A stretch of DNA of 64,000 bases from Thuidium tamariscinum. Its lineage: Eukaryota > Streptophyta > Bryopsida > Hypnales > Thuidiaceae. Position 1 is the stretch's first letter. Every line of letters starts with the position of its first letter. The notes under the pieces were generated by a model. That model made no database searches, was not told where the DNA came from, and was given only the letters and a program-made list of their open reading frames with translations. Location: assembly GCA_947034885.2 (NCBI GenBank), contig OX344758.2, positions 5,086,501-5,150,500 of the forward strand, in the 5' to 3' direction. The translations under genes and the position numbers were made by a program. This document shows positions 34,222-47,034 of this stretch, one piece after another.

Positions 34222-34759
34222 GGTTCACACTGCATCCTTCGGGAGCTCTACAACACCCAGCCAGCCGTGAAAGGATATTTGCGGCCGACAATCTTTGCTA
34301 TATAAATGGTTATCACGCGAGATATCAGCTAAATACAATGAGGCATTTATTTGCCGCCGTTTCTGGAGTTTTGCACATTTTGAATCCGTCCACTCGACAC
34401 CGATTCCTCATTCCTCAGTCAGAACCACAGCACCAAAGTACATTTCGTCGCTATCAGACTTGCGGAGTTCGTTACTTCTTTACGATGGTGTCAGAACTCA
34501 GTACCAATTATATATTGAATTGTTTGAGTTGGTTAGGGCTCAGCTTTGCTCGATTCCGTCTCTCATTGTGATGAATAAGCAGACTTCGTGATGTTGCTAG
34601 AACGGAGAGATTCGAAACTAGGAATAGTATCGAGTTAGGGCTTTGCTGCGGGTGCTTGCAGCGGTCTCCTTCAGCGATTGTGTGCGCGTGCTGGTACTAA
34701 GTGCAAGTGATTGGAGGAAAGTTGTTGAAAGAGTGTGGAAGTGTTTGAGGCTTCTCTCC
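34222..34759. other. Upstream region shared by tRNA-Leu and FHA-BRCT-RING-PHD gene
   Basis: Moderate GC. Probably the promoter and 5' untranslated region of the gene starting at 34760. The frame upstream of that ATG is open back to about 34643 but has no ATG. Confidence 0.4.
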
Positions 34760-37700
34760 ATGTGTAATGGTGAAAGGCACCTCGCGTACTCGGCCTCCTT
34801 GAAACCTCCTCAAGGACCGCCTTTGGTAAGTCCGTCGGTCGTGGATTTGCGATTCAATTGTCCTTTGTAATTTTGCGTATCTTTTCTGTAAGGCTGTAAC
34901 TTAGATGAGGCGCACTTAGGAATAGCGGCGTTCGAGAACGTTCTCGTTTTCTAGCTCAAAGTCAAATTAGAGTTTTTTCCAATTTTTTTGTTACATCTGA
35001 GAGTTTGGAGCTCAAAAACAGAGGATGTTGAACAGGGATAGAGAATTATGCCAAACTAGGTAGCGAAAACGCAGTCCAATACTTTCGAATCTGGAATAAT
35101 CGACTGTTCTACGTGGATGTGAGATGAGATCGCTTAATTTCATGCGAGATTTTGGTTTCTTGAATTGGTGCAGGGGTTGCAAGAAGGGGAAACATGGATC
35201 GGGCGCGGAACGTTTGAAGCGTCTCTAAGGGCGCAACTTCTCTGTAGCAGGCGGCAGGCTTGTTTTACACTCACAGAAACGGGATTACGTATTGAGTGTC
35301 ATGGAATGAATTCTCTACTCTTCGTCGATTGCCACTCGAAAAATGTCCATGGCTCGGAGGTGAGTTTAGGGCGCGCTTCAGAGCTTGGAATTACTCTAGG
35401 AAATTCGACATGTTTAAAGCACATAATAATGAATTCGTTTGTATTGTTTCTAGTTCCTTATGTCACAGATCTAATCCCTAAGTCATGTCACAGAAGTTTT
35501 AATCAGGATCTCTAAATTCATTAATATCATCAAGTGTTCATTAATATCGTTAAGTAGAAATTCATTCAACATATGCTTATCTAGAAAAAAAAAGGTCGGC
35601 ATAGCATTGAACTCTGTAGAGACAAATGGAATGAGAGATTTTGACTGTATTAGTTTTTCATTGACCTTTTCAATTGCTCGAGGTTCAGGCGACGCCGGCT
35701 ACCGAGCTATTTCAGCTTCGGAGAGGTGAAGCTGTGGATCTCGTTGACGGGGACCGGTTCTACTTTGCGGCTATGGAGTGTTTGCTTACGGTTGTCATCA
35801 GACAGAATCACATCGCTGAAATATCAGGGGACATCAAACCGCCACCCTTGCAACAAGCCTCAGAAGCATGTGTGAAAGATAGTGAGGAGAAATTGATTGA
35901 AAACGAGCAGCAAGTTGCTGAAGTTTCGCGAGCACTTCAAGATCCAGCTCAGGATTGCAGTACTAGTGATCCACAATCAAAGAATGTCCCCACTTTGTGT
36001 ACGAATTCTTGTAAGGCAGTTGCTGCTTTCCAATGTCCTGATCTGGCTGGAGCACGGGAGCTTCTTGCCGCTCCTAAGCCCTCGGTTATCCCGAGGGTAG
36101 ATTGTCCCGTTTCTCGAAAAAGTCAATATGAAAGTATTGGAAATGACCAGGAGGATTCTGATTCTCTAGGTCTGGACGCTTATGATTGTCTACCTCTAGT
36201 AGGAGTTTCTCTTCGTAATGTACTGAAATCTCTTCCATCCATTTCACCACGGAGAGGAGAGGAAGTATCCGATCCTGCAGCTGCTGTTGATGACGATAAT
36301 CCTTTGAACGAATCCTATCAATGTCGTGGAGAGGACTTGATAGAAGAGGCATTGCCCAACAGCGCTGTGGATGAAGTACCTGAAGTTGGTGAATGTGTGC
36401 TAAATGCACAGTTCCCTGCTGATGGAGAGAAGTTTAGACCTTCCTGCATACTGGAAGATCACCAGGCCATTGAGACTAGTTTATGTTCGAGGGGCAGAGC
36501 TCGTGGACATAGAGTTCATGAAGATCTGCCAAATGAAATGTGTGCCTCTCGTGAACAGAGGGAACCAGAGGACTACAATCTGATTATGTCTTCAGAAACA
36601 GTGAATGGTCAGCCTATAGAAAACGAATTACTTCTTTCTGAGCCAGCGATAGGCTTGGATGTTTATAATGTTGGAGACTGTCGAGCTGAGCTTCCAGATG
36701 TGGACAAGGCTGCCAGCCTTGTCTTACCTACATCCCCAGTTTCTAGGTTCATGGATGCAATCCCAGTAAGAGTGGACTTAGAGGAGCACCCCGAAGTTTC
36801 TGGCAGGGCTTACGAAAGAGAGGAAGATCCTGAAGTGTCCATTGCTGTCGAAGATGTCTCTTGGCCGGATGGTCCCATTGAAGGAATGGAGTCTGTGATT
36901 GTGTCTGTGAGTGGCTATGAAGGTATCGATCGACAAAACCTTGTAAAGCTCATCAACAAGACCGGCGCTGCCTTCACAGGACAACTTTCCAAAGCCAACA
37001 CACATCTGGTATCTCTCTTTTTCTAACTTGATAGATTTTACTCTTGCGATCTGGTGAGAGGGGTGTGCATGCTGCTCTGCTAATTTCAGTGTTATAATAT
37101 TAAGTTTCAGCGACATGTGTGCGTTGGTCGATGAGCTGTAGGTCTGCTGGAAGTTTCACGGCAAAAAGTTCGACCGTGCGATGAAGTTGCACAAGCCGGT
37201 TATCAATCACCAATGGTTCGAGGATAGTCTGCGAGCAGGCAAGAGACTTGCAGAATCTTCATACAAGCTTCGCAGGTAGGCTTTGAACCGACTTTGAACA
37301 GGGATTTGGTTTTTATCTGAAAATTTCCTCGGACTACACTCAAAGTATTACAACTTTTCAATTCTCCGCTGATTCATTGAAACGTATCAAATGCAATGAA
37401 AAACTCTTTCCTAGTCACCAGATAGGAATTAACTGTTGGTAATGTCAAAGTTCCAGCGGCTGTATGCCTGGTCTCATTTGAACCTGGTCGCACCAATCTA
37501 GTATCTGACTAGTTGTCTCTTTTGAAATGATTCAGTTGGATGGTTTTGTCAGCGACACTATCACATCTGATGTTTCATTGAATATTAAGAATTTTTCGTC
37601 TAGATATTCCTTATGAGATTTAATTAGAGGCGATGTGATGTGCAGTGGAGATGAAGTGGGGCTACTGAAATGGAAAGAGAAGTTGTCACCTCTGGTATCA

Positions 37701-39799
37701 GAACGGGATCCACCATCCAACACAGCTATAAGTCAACATCGTATTGATCATGGCGCCTTTTTCTCAAGCACAATCGATCAAGAGGAACAAGATGTGATGG
37801 TGACTTATCTTGACAAGAACAGTTCCTTGTAGATTAAAATCCTTAGAAGCGTCTTTCAGTGCATTCTATATCTGACTCGCGTTTGTAAGTTTAGCCATGA
37901 CTGAATTGAGTGATATTGTGGCGGCAGGATGAGCGTGGAAAACGTGCCGTATGTGCTGCATCCGACCAAAAGGATTTGCCGGGCACTTCAAGGCAGGCAG
38001 CGTCTGGTCGCACTGGAGGCAGAAAAAAGTCACGTAAACTGGTAAAACTTAGTGCTGACCAAGGAAATTTGGTAAGAGAAAATCCAACGGTTCCTCCGAC
38101 AGGTACTAGAGAGTCTTATCTGAGAACTGGTGAGACTGCTGGTACTTCAGAGGAGGGCTACCGTAATACGAGGCGAAATTCAGACAGTTCGAGATCGCAC
38201 GATGCGGGTCAAGTGCATGGGCTGTACAAAAAGCGCAGAAAATCAGCAAGTTCAATATTAGGCCGGTGCATTGATGATCAAGGACGAGGAGCCATTGACA
38301 AAGCAAGAGGGAGGGGCAGGTCTCAATATTCTACTGGAACAGACAGAGAGTTTACTGTTGTTAACCTGGCAGATGATGTCAATGAAGGCATGACGGACAG
38401 CGGTTTACAAATGCCCCAGTTGTTAAGTGCTCCAGCCACAGAGGGCACCAATGCTGATATAAATAGAGGCAAGGACCCGGATAGCTCTCAATTATCACAA
38501 CGTGACAGAGAGGTTGCTTGTGCTATTTGTTTGGAAACAAACTACCCATCTGAAGGACTGTTGGAATGCGGGCACAAATTTTGCTACAAATGTATATTTA
38601 CTTGGACTAGACAAATGGTACGGATCCACACCTCTATCTACTATTCAGCTTGTGTATTTTGTTGGGAATTGATGCTACACTCCTGTTTGTACTCAGTTCC
38701 TTTTTATCAATATGTATTATCAGTTTGGTGCAAGAGCCGTACTCTCAAGTATCACCTATTTATTTTGGTTGGCAGGCAAAAGGTCCGAAGTGTCCTCTTT
38801 GTAAAGCATCTATTGACTTCATCACAAAACAAGAAGTGGATTCGTCCGGGAAACTTGACGAGACTGTGGTGGTTGTGGGCAAGAAAGAGATGGGATCTTC
38901 TTCTGGAAGTCAGAGAACAATCGTGGTGGTAAGCTTGGTCAGTTACTAGTAGTTAATTATTTTAGTTTGTGTAGTCACCCCTCCCAATTTCCATCTTTGC
39001 TGCTTTAGTTGGCCCTTCCATGTGAACTAGTTACATCTTTTCTAATAATCATGACCGCTCAATAAGGTTATTGAATGCAACATTCAGCACTTCAGAAATA
39101 TAAATAAAATCATGATACAGTCAGTTTGACGCATGTGAATCTTTTGTAGGATGCTATTTGCATTCAGTGCGGAAACGTTGACGCTGAATCTTTGTTAATG
39201 AGATGTGGGAACTGCGGAAACCGAGTAATTCACACATTTTGTTTGGATCCCCCGGCTCCACCACCATGGTACTGCCCTGCATGCACACAAAACCATCATA
39301 GGTGAGACTTCTTGTCTTCGTTTTGGTTTAACAATATATTTAAATCTTAATTGAAAGGTTGTACGTTGGTAGACACTAGATTGTGTTCAGCTTGTCAACA
39401 AAACTAGCATTGCGTAACCATCTTGGAAGGAATGCTTTATCGTTTAGCCCTAAATTGTCGTGTTTAGCCTATAGTCCTGAATTGTACCGTTAAGCATATA
39501 GTCCTAAATTGTGATGTTTAATGTGCAGGGATTCTATGAGATTAGCATGGAATCAGTTTCTGCCTGGCTCCACAGCCTCTAACGTCGACCCTGAGGTTAG
39601 CATATTATCATCAAATGCACGTCGAAGAAACTCGCATCCGTATACATATCGACGACCTTCTCGGCCAGTTTCTGCCTACAGACCAACGCCTCATGCTGAG
39701 CTGACGCAAAGCATGGGTCCCGTACGAAGAACTAACGTTGTGGGCCAACACTCTCTCCGCACATGGCTAAATAATGAGACTTCGAATGGGAATACATGA
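34760..39799 (+). CDS. Nuclear FHA-like, BRCT, RING and PHD domain protein
   Basis: About 1041 residues in nine exons: 34760-34825, 35174-35359, 35689-37008, 37142-37275, 37646-37799, 37928-38617, 38776-38928, 39150-39301 and 39529-39799. All are in frame at GT-AG sites. An FHA-like N-terminus (about 22-115) shows ETWIGRG, then SRRQACF, then LVDGDRFYF. A long acidic, disordered middle follows. BRCT lies at about 485-575 (VSGYEGIDRQNLVKLINKTG...VINHQWFEDSL). A basic Ser-rich stretch precedes a C3HC4 RING at about 816-865 (CAICLE, ECGHKFCYKC, CPLC) and a PHD finger at about 904-950 (CIQCGN...CLDPPAPPPWYCPAC). This resembles plant BRCT/RING proteins such as Arabidopsis At1g67180. Likely a phospho-dependent E3 ligase and chromatin reader in the DNA-damage response (inference). 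The exon 5 donor at 37799/37800 was chosen to keep frame. Confidence 0.82.
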
Positions 39800-42044
39800 G
39801 CCTGCTTTACTTGCTTTTGTTAGTGGCTGAAATGGAGTTTTTGTCATTGTATAGTATTGTGTGAAAGTAGGCTTTGGGTCATACGATTGTTGACTCTCGT
39901 TTCAATATTTTTAATAGCAGCACATATTTAAGATACTTGACCGAATCTTAAGTGTGGAATCTCTATTTTCATTTTGCATTATAATTAATTGTTAAATCAG
40001 ACTAAACGTCCAGGAACATCGAAGCGGAAACAATCAATCACCTGAAATGGTCTACGGTAATGAAGTTAATCCGTAAGCATAAGCTTTATGGCACAATGAG
40101 TGTGCAATAGAAGTTGGGAGTATTCTTTGTGCATCGGCACATCTAACTGAAGCAAGATGCACCTATTATGAAATTTTAGGTGTGATCGGTTGTTTTTAAA
40201 GTTGAAGGATGTGCGAGTACTGATCCCCTAAAGGACCAAGGGCACTTTTCTGTCAAAAAAAACTGCCAATTCTGCTGTGGTCACCCAAGAAAATTTTTAA
40301 AAACATTTTTTTAAGAATCAAACCATAGGATCTTGTACTTAACTTGACTGAGATCATGTGGTAAGAAATTCATGAAGTTTGATTGTATAGATTGAAAGAT
40401 GTGAACGTTATAAGTTGGAAAATCAAGTTTTATTGAAGAGCAATCTGTAATTTTAGGTGATTTTGACCACCACTTGTGAAAAAAAATTGCACTATAAAAT
40501 TTGAATTCATAATTTCTTGTGTTAAAGAATAGAGTTGAGAATCTAAGAAAAAAAATTCACAAAAGAAACTCTTGATTACCATTTTTTTTAAATTATTAAG
40601 TAGAAGTAGGTTCAAGATTGAAAGAAAATCTAAATGGTTAACAATTCTAAGATGGGATTGAAATTCAACAATCTCAATGGTGAGATTGTTCTAGCAAGTA
40701 AATATAACATAGTCTAATAATTTTTTGTGAAAAGTTGTAGTAAAAAATGAATCCTAAAAGTTATTTTTCATGAAGACATTTATATTGCCCAGAAAACAAG
40801 ATTGCCAATAACTTTCTCATTACTAGTCAAAATAGAATGCATCAAAGCTTCACATATAGACAAAAATATGTCATTTTAGAAATTAATTAATTAATTTTGA
40901 CTTTTTGCAAAATTTCTTTTCTACCCACTGAGTTCGATTTTGAGCTTTTTGTAGTATAACTTTTTCTCTCAGACACCAATTGAAATAAGAATTATATTCC
41001 CACAAAGCTAATTAGTTTTTCTATATTATAAGTTTCAAAAAGTTTCACCAAAAGTTGAAGTCATAGGAAGCTACCCCAAAACCATTTTGTCCTCTAAGGA
41101 GACAATAGTCCTTTAGGGATTAAGATAACTTAGATAAATCCAACCTCTATCTTGTATACACTAATGAGAAGTATTTGAAGCCTCAAAACATTCTTTGATT
41201 TTTAAACTTCAATCTTATCCCTCTATTTTTAATATTCTTCGATACCTTTCAACACCTCTTTGGCATTTGTTCATAACTTTTGATTGGAGGCTTAAAATCT
41301 CAAATGGACTTTTGGATATGAAACTTAACCTGATTTCCCACCTTTTCTTAGCGCAAATTTTTTTGCAAAATATTATTCTATTATGCATGAATGAGGTCTC
41401 AAATTATTGTTTTAACACAATTCCTATTTCAAGCTTAAATATGAGCAGTTGAGTTCCTACAACTTCTAAATTACATATTCCACATAGATTGTTTTACCTT
41501 CTACCATCCCATGTGTATATATAAAGCTTCTCTTCTCTTTTCATATTACAAAAAATAAATGGTTCATGGAGCTAAACAAAATAGTAGATGAAATTCATGT
41601 TCTCTTTTATCTTTTTTGTTCAATGTTTGAAAGTTAAGATTTAAAACAAATTCAACTTTGTTTTGTTTTTTTTCACAAAAAGAAAAAGAATACATGTTAT
41701 TGCTAATTAGGAGTTATGCCAACATGGCAATGGGCCCACTTATAAAGGAGGATGTAAGGGAATAAAAGTTGACAAAATTTCTATCAAAGTAACAAAATAC
41801 TTGGTAGAATTTTATCAAATAATTGGACAAATTAACATGTTCCCATTAATAAAGCAATTGACACTTTTTTTTTATCAATTTACTCTCAATTAAGACAAAA
41901 AAATCCTTGTAGTGATTTATATGAAGCTAAAAATTCTTGGTTTGGAGTTATAATAAAAAAGTTATGGCTATAGAAGCGAGAACATATAGAATTATTTTTT
42001 AAATCAAAGACTTTGAAGGTGTTTTGACTTTGGCAAAATGTACT
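39800..42044. other. AT-rich intergenic DNA
   Basis: The first about 250 bp is probably 3' untranslated sequence of the preceding gene. The remainder has no supported exon and no clear repeat partner in the window. Confidence 0.45.
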
Positions 42045-42779
42045 GGGTGATTGCAAGAAACACTTGTCCTATTTTGTGTCACACGTTGCATTCTTATTTG
42101 TTTTTTGGCCATAACTTTTGTGTTTTAGCTCTGATTGACTCAAGATTTCTAGAAAAGGTACTCATAACTATCATAAACCTTCCATAGTTTTTTTATAATT
42201 TTCAAAAATATTTTACTATTCAAAAATAGACCCCAATTGGATGTCACACTCCCGGTCACACTTGGCAGTTTAGGGGGTTTTAGTACTTGAGCTATACCTT
42301 CTTTTAATTATTTTAATATGAAATTTGGATGAGATGGTCTTCTAGTAAACTTTTAGCTCTCGAGGGAAGAATTTTTTTTTAAAGTTAATTTTGTGAGGTG
42401 TGGAGGTCTACAAAGTGAGCTCCCTTCTGCTTGTATTTTGAAACATATAAAATATTATTTTGGTGGGTTTTTTTGTGAATGACCATCTCCATAAAGTTGT
42501 TGCAAATGTCTACTTTTTATTTTTTGAAAATATCTAGTTTTACTATTTTTCCCTAATTAAAACATGAAGGTATGTATTTTCTTGAGGTTTGGCACTTTTC
42601 AAGTTCTCCTACTTAGAGAAATTTTCTATCCATTTCCTTCAATGAAAACCTTCATCTTAGAGGTATATACAATATTCGTATTTCTAAAATTTTCTTAAAA
42701 TTCATTTTCTAATTTTAAAGTATTCCCAAAAAAATCAGCCAAACGTAATAAATAGGACAGGTGTTTCTTGCAATCACCC
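42045..42779. mobile_element. MITE copy 2, 735 bp (inverted relative to copy 1)
   Basis: Reverse-complement match of 8499-9221 over its whole length, with the same inverted ends (GGGTGATTGCAAGAAACAC). Flanks TACT and TTCT are a 4-bp duplication with one change. No coding frame. Confidence 0.85.
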
Positions 42780-43322
42780 TTCTAAATAAGGTTTTTAGTT
42801 TTTGAAGTTGAGATTTGGAGAAGATATGAATGATACAATTAACTTTCTAAGAAATTATGACTCAATGAATTTGGAGGTAATAACGAGACCTAGGTGTTCT
42901 TTAAATTAAAGTAAGAAGGTGCACAACTAACTTTGCAAGAGGAGGTGTAATCTTCAACAAGCTATAAAATTTCATCAATACCTCTTTCACCTTTGATATT
43001 TTGAAGCTTGTGATTAAATTTTGTTAATTTTAAAAAAAGCTAAAGGACCTATGATTTATAGTTTTAATGCAAATTTGGTATTTATTCAAAGTTTGGCTAC
43101 ATCTTTAAGAAGATTTTGCAAGGATTTGTGGTTTAATACCTGCAGATTATATAAGTAAGTATACAATTTTGGTGTATTTTTTCTGTGGTATATGCAAGAC
43201 AATATAGATATATTTAAGTCATGTACATTGTTCATATATTAATATATTGTATTTGTATAATATTTTTACATAATGAATATAAATACAAGAATATTATATA
43301 TATAATACAATTATTGATACAA

Positions 43323-43388
<66 letters not shown>

Positions 43389-45066
43389 ATATATAAGGTT
43401 GTGTTCTTTATAGTATAGGACACATCATACAACACAACCCTTTTATTTTGTCTTAAAGTAGTATACCTAATCACTCTTATTACTGTATTCCTTCATATTT
43501 CAAATTAAATTTAGTTGTAGCTAGAAACCCCAAGTTTCTCAAAGCAAAACACTCTTACTTCAATACTATTTCAATAAATAGAAATAATATTTGTCAAATA
43601 CAAATTGTGTTTTAAAAGTTTTATTTAGGCCTTTTTATTGACTTTTAAGTTGTATTATCAATAAATTACATAATCAAATGCGATAATAAGATGTTTAATA
43701 AATGCCAAAGAATTCTACTTACATAACAACTTTACTTGGACAATCCAATGTACTTCATAATGTCATAATGTCACTTTGGGTGGATAGTGAAAACTGTACA
43801 TATGAATTTGATGGGATACTTAAAAAATTAATGAGATTTGGGCATCATTATAATAATTCTACTATTGATTGTTAAATTCTTCTTAAAGTCTTAGAAGGTG
43901 TACACATGTAAATTTCTACAACTTGATAAAATTCTATGAATTGTGAGAAAATGTGCACCCCAATCTCACATTTGTATTTCTTTTAAACGAGTTTGTAATG
44001 CAATCAGTATGGGATAGCGATGAACTACAAGTATTTTGAATATTGTACATATTCCCAAATTTGTATCCATATTTGATATCCCTACTATAGGACGGCTAAG
44101 ATCGCTTGTTCACTAGACAATTAATGGCTTTCTTTTTTCTTCGCAACTATATGATCAACAACTACAAAGGGGGGAAGGATTTTTTTGGGAAGAATTCAAC
44201 ATCTATAGGTTTTTTCCATGGAAGTAGGGAGATGGCATGCATCTTTTCAAGAGATAGTCACTTTTACATCTTTTAATTGTTACAATGTCATTTCCCTCTA
44301 TATTATTATAGCACGTATTGTGACTATGATTATGATATTGCGATATTAAAGAGACATCAATATATACAAGAGTTTACAAAGAGATTTCTTTTTTCTTGTA
44401 TGATACTATACACATGAGCGAGATTCGGTAGCTTGTTGCCAAAATATTTTAATTTAAAATTTCTATAGTTTCACAATTTGCTTTCTTTTTCTTGGATTTT
44501 GGCACTTTGTTTTTCTATTTATTCAATAATCCTAATTTTGAATTAATTTTTTTATTTATGTGCAAATATATTACTTTTTCAAAATTTTCTCAAGAATAAT
44601 CTTTGAACATTCAAACTGACAACAACGAAAATTTCCAGATTTTCAAAAAATAATTCTATAATATTGAAAATTTGGACATGTTCCGAAACTGACCTACACG
44701 TACGGTACTACGTCCCCAAAGCCTAGGTTTTGGTGAACAAGATGCTCCCTTGGTTGATCGGAGTCTCTTCCTCAGTGGTAGTGACAGGCGGAAACCCTAA
44801 ATCCGCCTCCACCTCCACTTTGGTGTTCGGCGAGGTTCAATTCTATCATCACCAATTGCTCGGAACGCACGCAGCATTCAGTTGCTCTGACTAGCGTAAG
44901 TGCGCGGCTCTTGGTGATCATTGCAGAGAGCCCCAGCACAGTCTGCATTTTAGGGTTTTAGTCGGTGACGGGGTTTTGGTGTTTGGGCGTTGTCGTTGCT
45001 GCTGTTGCTGGTGTGGAAATGAGTGGGTTGTAGATTGAGGACTACTGCGAGGGATTGCTTTCCACG
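42780..45066. other. AT-rich intergenic DNA and PRMT5 upstream region
   Basis: No exon supported up to about 44690. From about 44700 GC rises. A likely 5' untranslated intron runs from GTAAGT at about 44897 to an AG at about 45032, just before the PRMT5 ATG. Confidence 0.45.
43326..43385. repeat. (AT)n microsatellite, about 60 bp
   Basis: Uninterrupted alternating A and T, about 30 dinucleotide units. Confidence 0.95.
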
Positions 45067-47034
45067 ATGCCGCTGGCGCAGAGGGCAGGCGACAGCAGCG
45101 AGGCGCGGTACTGTGGAGCGGAGGTCGGGTTCAGCGATGACATTCAGAACGCGCTCGCGTTCGCCTTGGGCGGACAATTTGACTTTATCGTGGCGCCCCT
45201 GACGGATCCCGACTATCGCCCCAGTAAGTGCAATGCCAGCTTACCTCCACCGTTTGCAGGGTCCGATTTGGTGCTCAGCCCTTCGCAATGGAGCTCTCAC
45301 GTGGTGGGGAAGATGAGCGCCTGGATCGACCTTGACTCGCCCGACGACGTTGCTCGCCTTGACGCGGAGCTCACTCTGAAGCAGGAGCTCAGCTGGGCTA
45401 CTCATCTCTCACTTCAAGCGTGTTTACTGCCGAGTCCTCGTCCTCTGGAATGCGCCAATTACGCCCGCTGCGTGAATCAAATGTTACAAGGGCTTAGTAA
45501 CTTACAGCTTTGGCTTCGCATCCCGCTCGTCGCCCCGGAACTTCAAGCTGCGGAGGGAACTTCAGACGAGGATGCCGTGTTTCTGAAGCGCGATCCCGTT
45601 TCCGGTAAACCACTGAATGACTCCTGGGAATGGTGGAACATGTTTCGATCATTGTGTGAGCACCATAGCCAGCTTTCAGTCGCTCTAGACATCACGGGCT
45701 CCTTGCCTTCCCCGGGCTCGTTGAAGCGATGGACCGGAGAGCCGCTGCGAGCTGCTATTATTCACACGAGCGCATTTCTTACCAACAAACGAGGCTACCC
45801 TTGTCTTTCCAAGAGGCATCAAAATTTCATCACTGCTTTGTTTAACCATAATGTGCAAGTCATCGTCTCTGGGGAATCGATGCACCTGGTGGAGCCGGGT
45901 GCAGATCCTGCGAGCAGCGAAAACAGTGCCAATGGAGATGAAGGCGTCTCTCTGAAACACCCGTTGCGTCCTTACCTGGAGTATATTGCGTATCTTTACC
46001 GCCGCATGGATCCCCCTACCGAGCAGGAGCGATTCGAAATTGGTTACCGTGATTTCCTGCAAGCGCCGCTGCAGCCTCTCATGGATAATTTGGAAGCTCA
46101 AACGTACGAGACTTTTGAAAAAGACTCGACCAAGTATAGTCAATACCAGAAGGCAGTTTATGCTGCGCTGATGGACCGTGATTCTGAAACGGAGGTTGTA
46201 CTGATGGTTGTTGGAGCTGGACGGGGACCACTAGTGCGAGCTTCGTTGCAAGCTAGTGAGCAAGCTGGGCGTCGGTTGCGAGTGTACGCAGTTGAAAAGA
46301 ACCCAAATGCAGTGGTGACTCTGCATAGCTTGATCAAGCTGGAAGGGTGGGAGAGTTTAGTCACTGTGGTGTCATGCGATATGCGGGAATGGGATGCTCC
46401 GGAGCAGGCTGATATTCTTGTGAGTGAGCTTTTGGGGTCGTTTGGAGATAATGAGCTCTCCCCCGAGTGTTTGGATGGGGCACAGAGGTTTCTGAAGCAA
46501 GATGGTGTTTCAATACCTTCCTCTTACACGAGCTACATCGGCCCCATTACGGCTTCCAAGCTTTTCAACGATGTGAAGTCGTATAATGATTTGGCTCACT
46601 TTGAGACGGCGTATGTGGTGAAGCTGCACAGCGTGTCGAGGTTGGCACCACCGCAGGAGGTTTTCACTTTCGAGCATCCCAAGTTTACTGGCGGTAAGGT
46701 GGACAACCGGCGGTACAAGAAGCTGTTGTTTGAGCTCCCGGAAGATACAGGAAGTGCTCTGGTGCATGGTTTTGGAGGCTATTTTGACGCCGTGCTATAT
46801 AAAGATGTTCACCTTGGAATTGAGCCGTCTACCGCCACTCCCAACATGTTTAGTTGGTTTGCTATCTTCTTCCCTCTTCGAAAACCTGTTTATGTTCCAG
46901 CAGGGTCAGCTTTAGAACTACATTTTTGGCGTTGTGCAGGACCCAGTAAAGTCTGGTACGAATGGTCCGTGGCTTCACCAGATGTTTCACCTGTGCACAA
47001 TCCTAATGGTCGCTCATATTGGGTAGGCTTATAA
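45067..47034 (+). CDS. PRMT5: Protein arginine methyltransferase 5, intronless
   Basis: Type II enzyme making symmetric dimethylarginine on histones H4/H3 and spliceosomal Sm proteins. The single open frame has 655 residues, full length for the family. The N-terminal TIM-barrel region contains [18 protein letters not shown] at its end. SAM motif I is [10 protein letters not shown] (about 381-390), then YAVEKNPNA. The double-E loop [11 protein letters not shown] places the catalytic pair at Glu454 and Glu463, nine apart as in the human enzyme. The C-terminal beta-barrel has [12 protein letters not shown] and ends GRSYWVGL. The ATG at 45067 is the first in frame. The absence of coding introns is odd, since seed-plant PRMT5 genes have many. 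A retroposed but intact copy is one explanation. Confidence 0.93.
   Translation: MPLAQRAGDSSEARYCGAEVGFSDDIQNALAFALGGQFDFIVAPLTDPDYRPSKCNASLPPPFAGSDLVLSPSQWSSHVVGKMSAWIDLDSPDDVARLDAELTLKQELSWATHLSLQACLLPSPRPLECANYARCVNQMLQGLSNLQLWLRIPLVAPELQAAEGTSDEDAVFLKRDPVSGKPLNDSWEWWNMFRSLCEHHSQLSVALDITGSLPSPGSLKRWTGEPLRAAIIHTSAFLTNKRGYPCLSKRHQNFITALFNHNVQVIVSGESMHLVEPGADPASSENSANGDEGVSLKHPLRPYLEYIAYLYRRMDPPTEQERFEIGYRDFLQAPLQPLMDNLEAQTYETFEKDSTKYSQYQKAVYAALMDRDSETEVVLMVVGAGRGPLVRASLQASEQAGRRLRVYAVEKNPNAVVTLHSLIKLEGWESLVTVVSCDMREWDAPEQADILVSELLGSFGDNELSPECLDGAQRFLKQDGVSIPSSYTSYIGPITASKLFNDVKSYNDLAHFETAYVVKLHSVSRLAPPQEVFTFEHPKFTGGKVDNRRYKKLLFELPEDTGSALVHGFGGYFDAVLYKDVHLGIEPSTATPNMFSWFAIFFPLRKPVYVPAGSALELHFWRCAGPSKVWYEWSVASPDVSPVHNPNGRSYWVGL

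Noticed and set aside
43221-43474. Short frames across the (AT)n tract
   Set aside because: Ile-Tyr repeats produced by the microsatellite, not protein.
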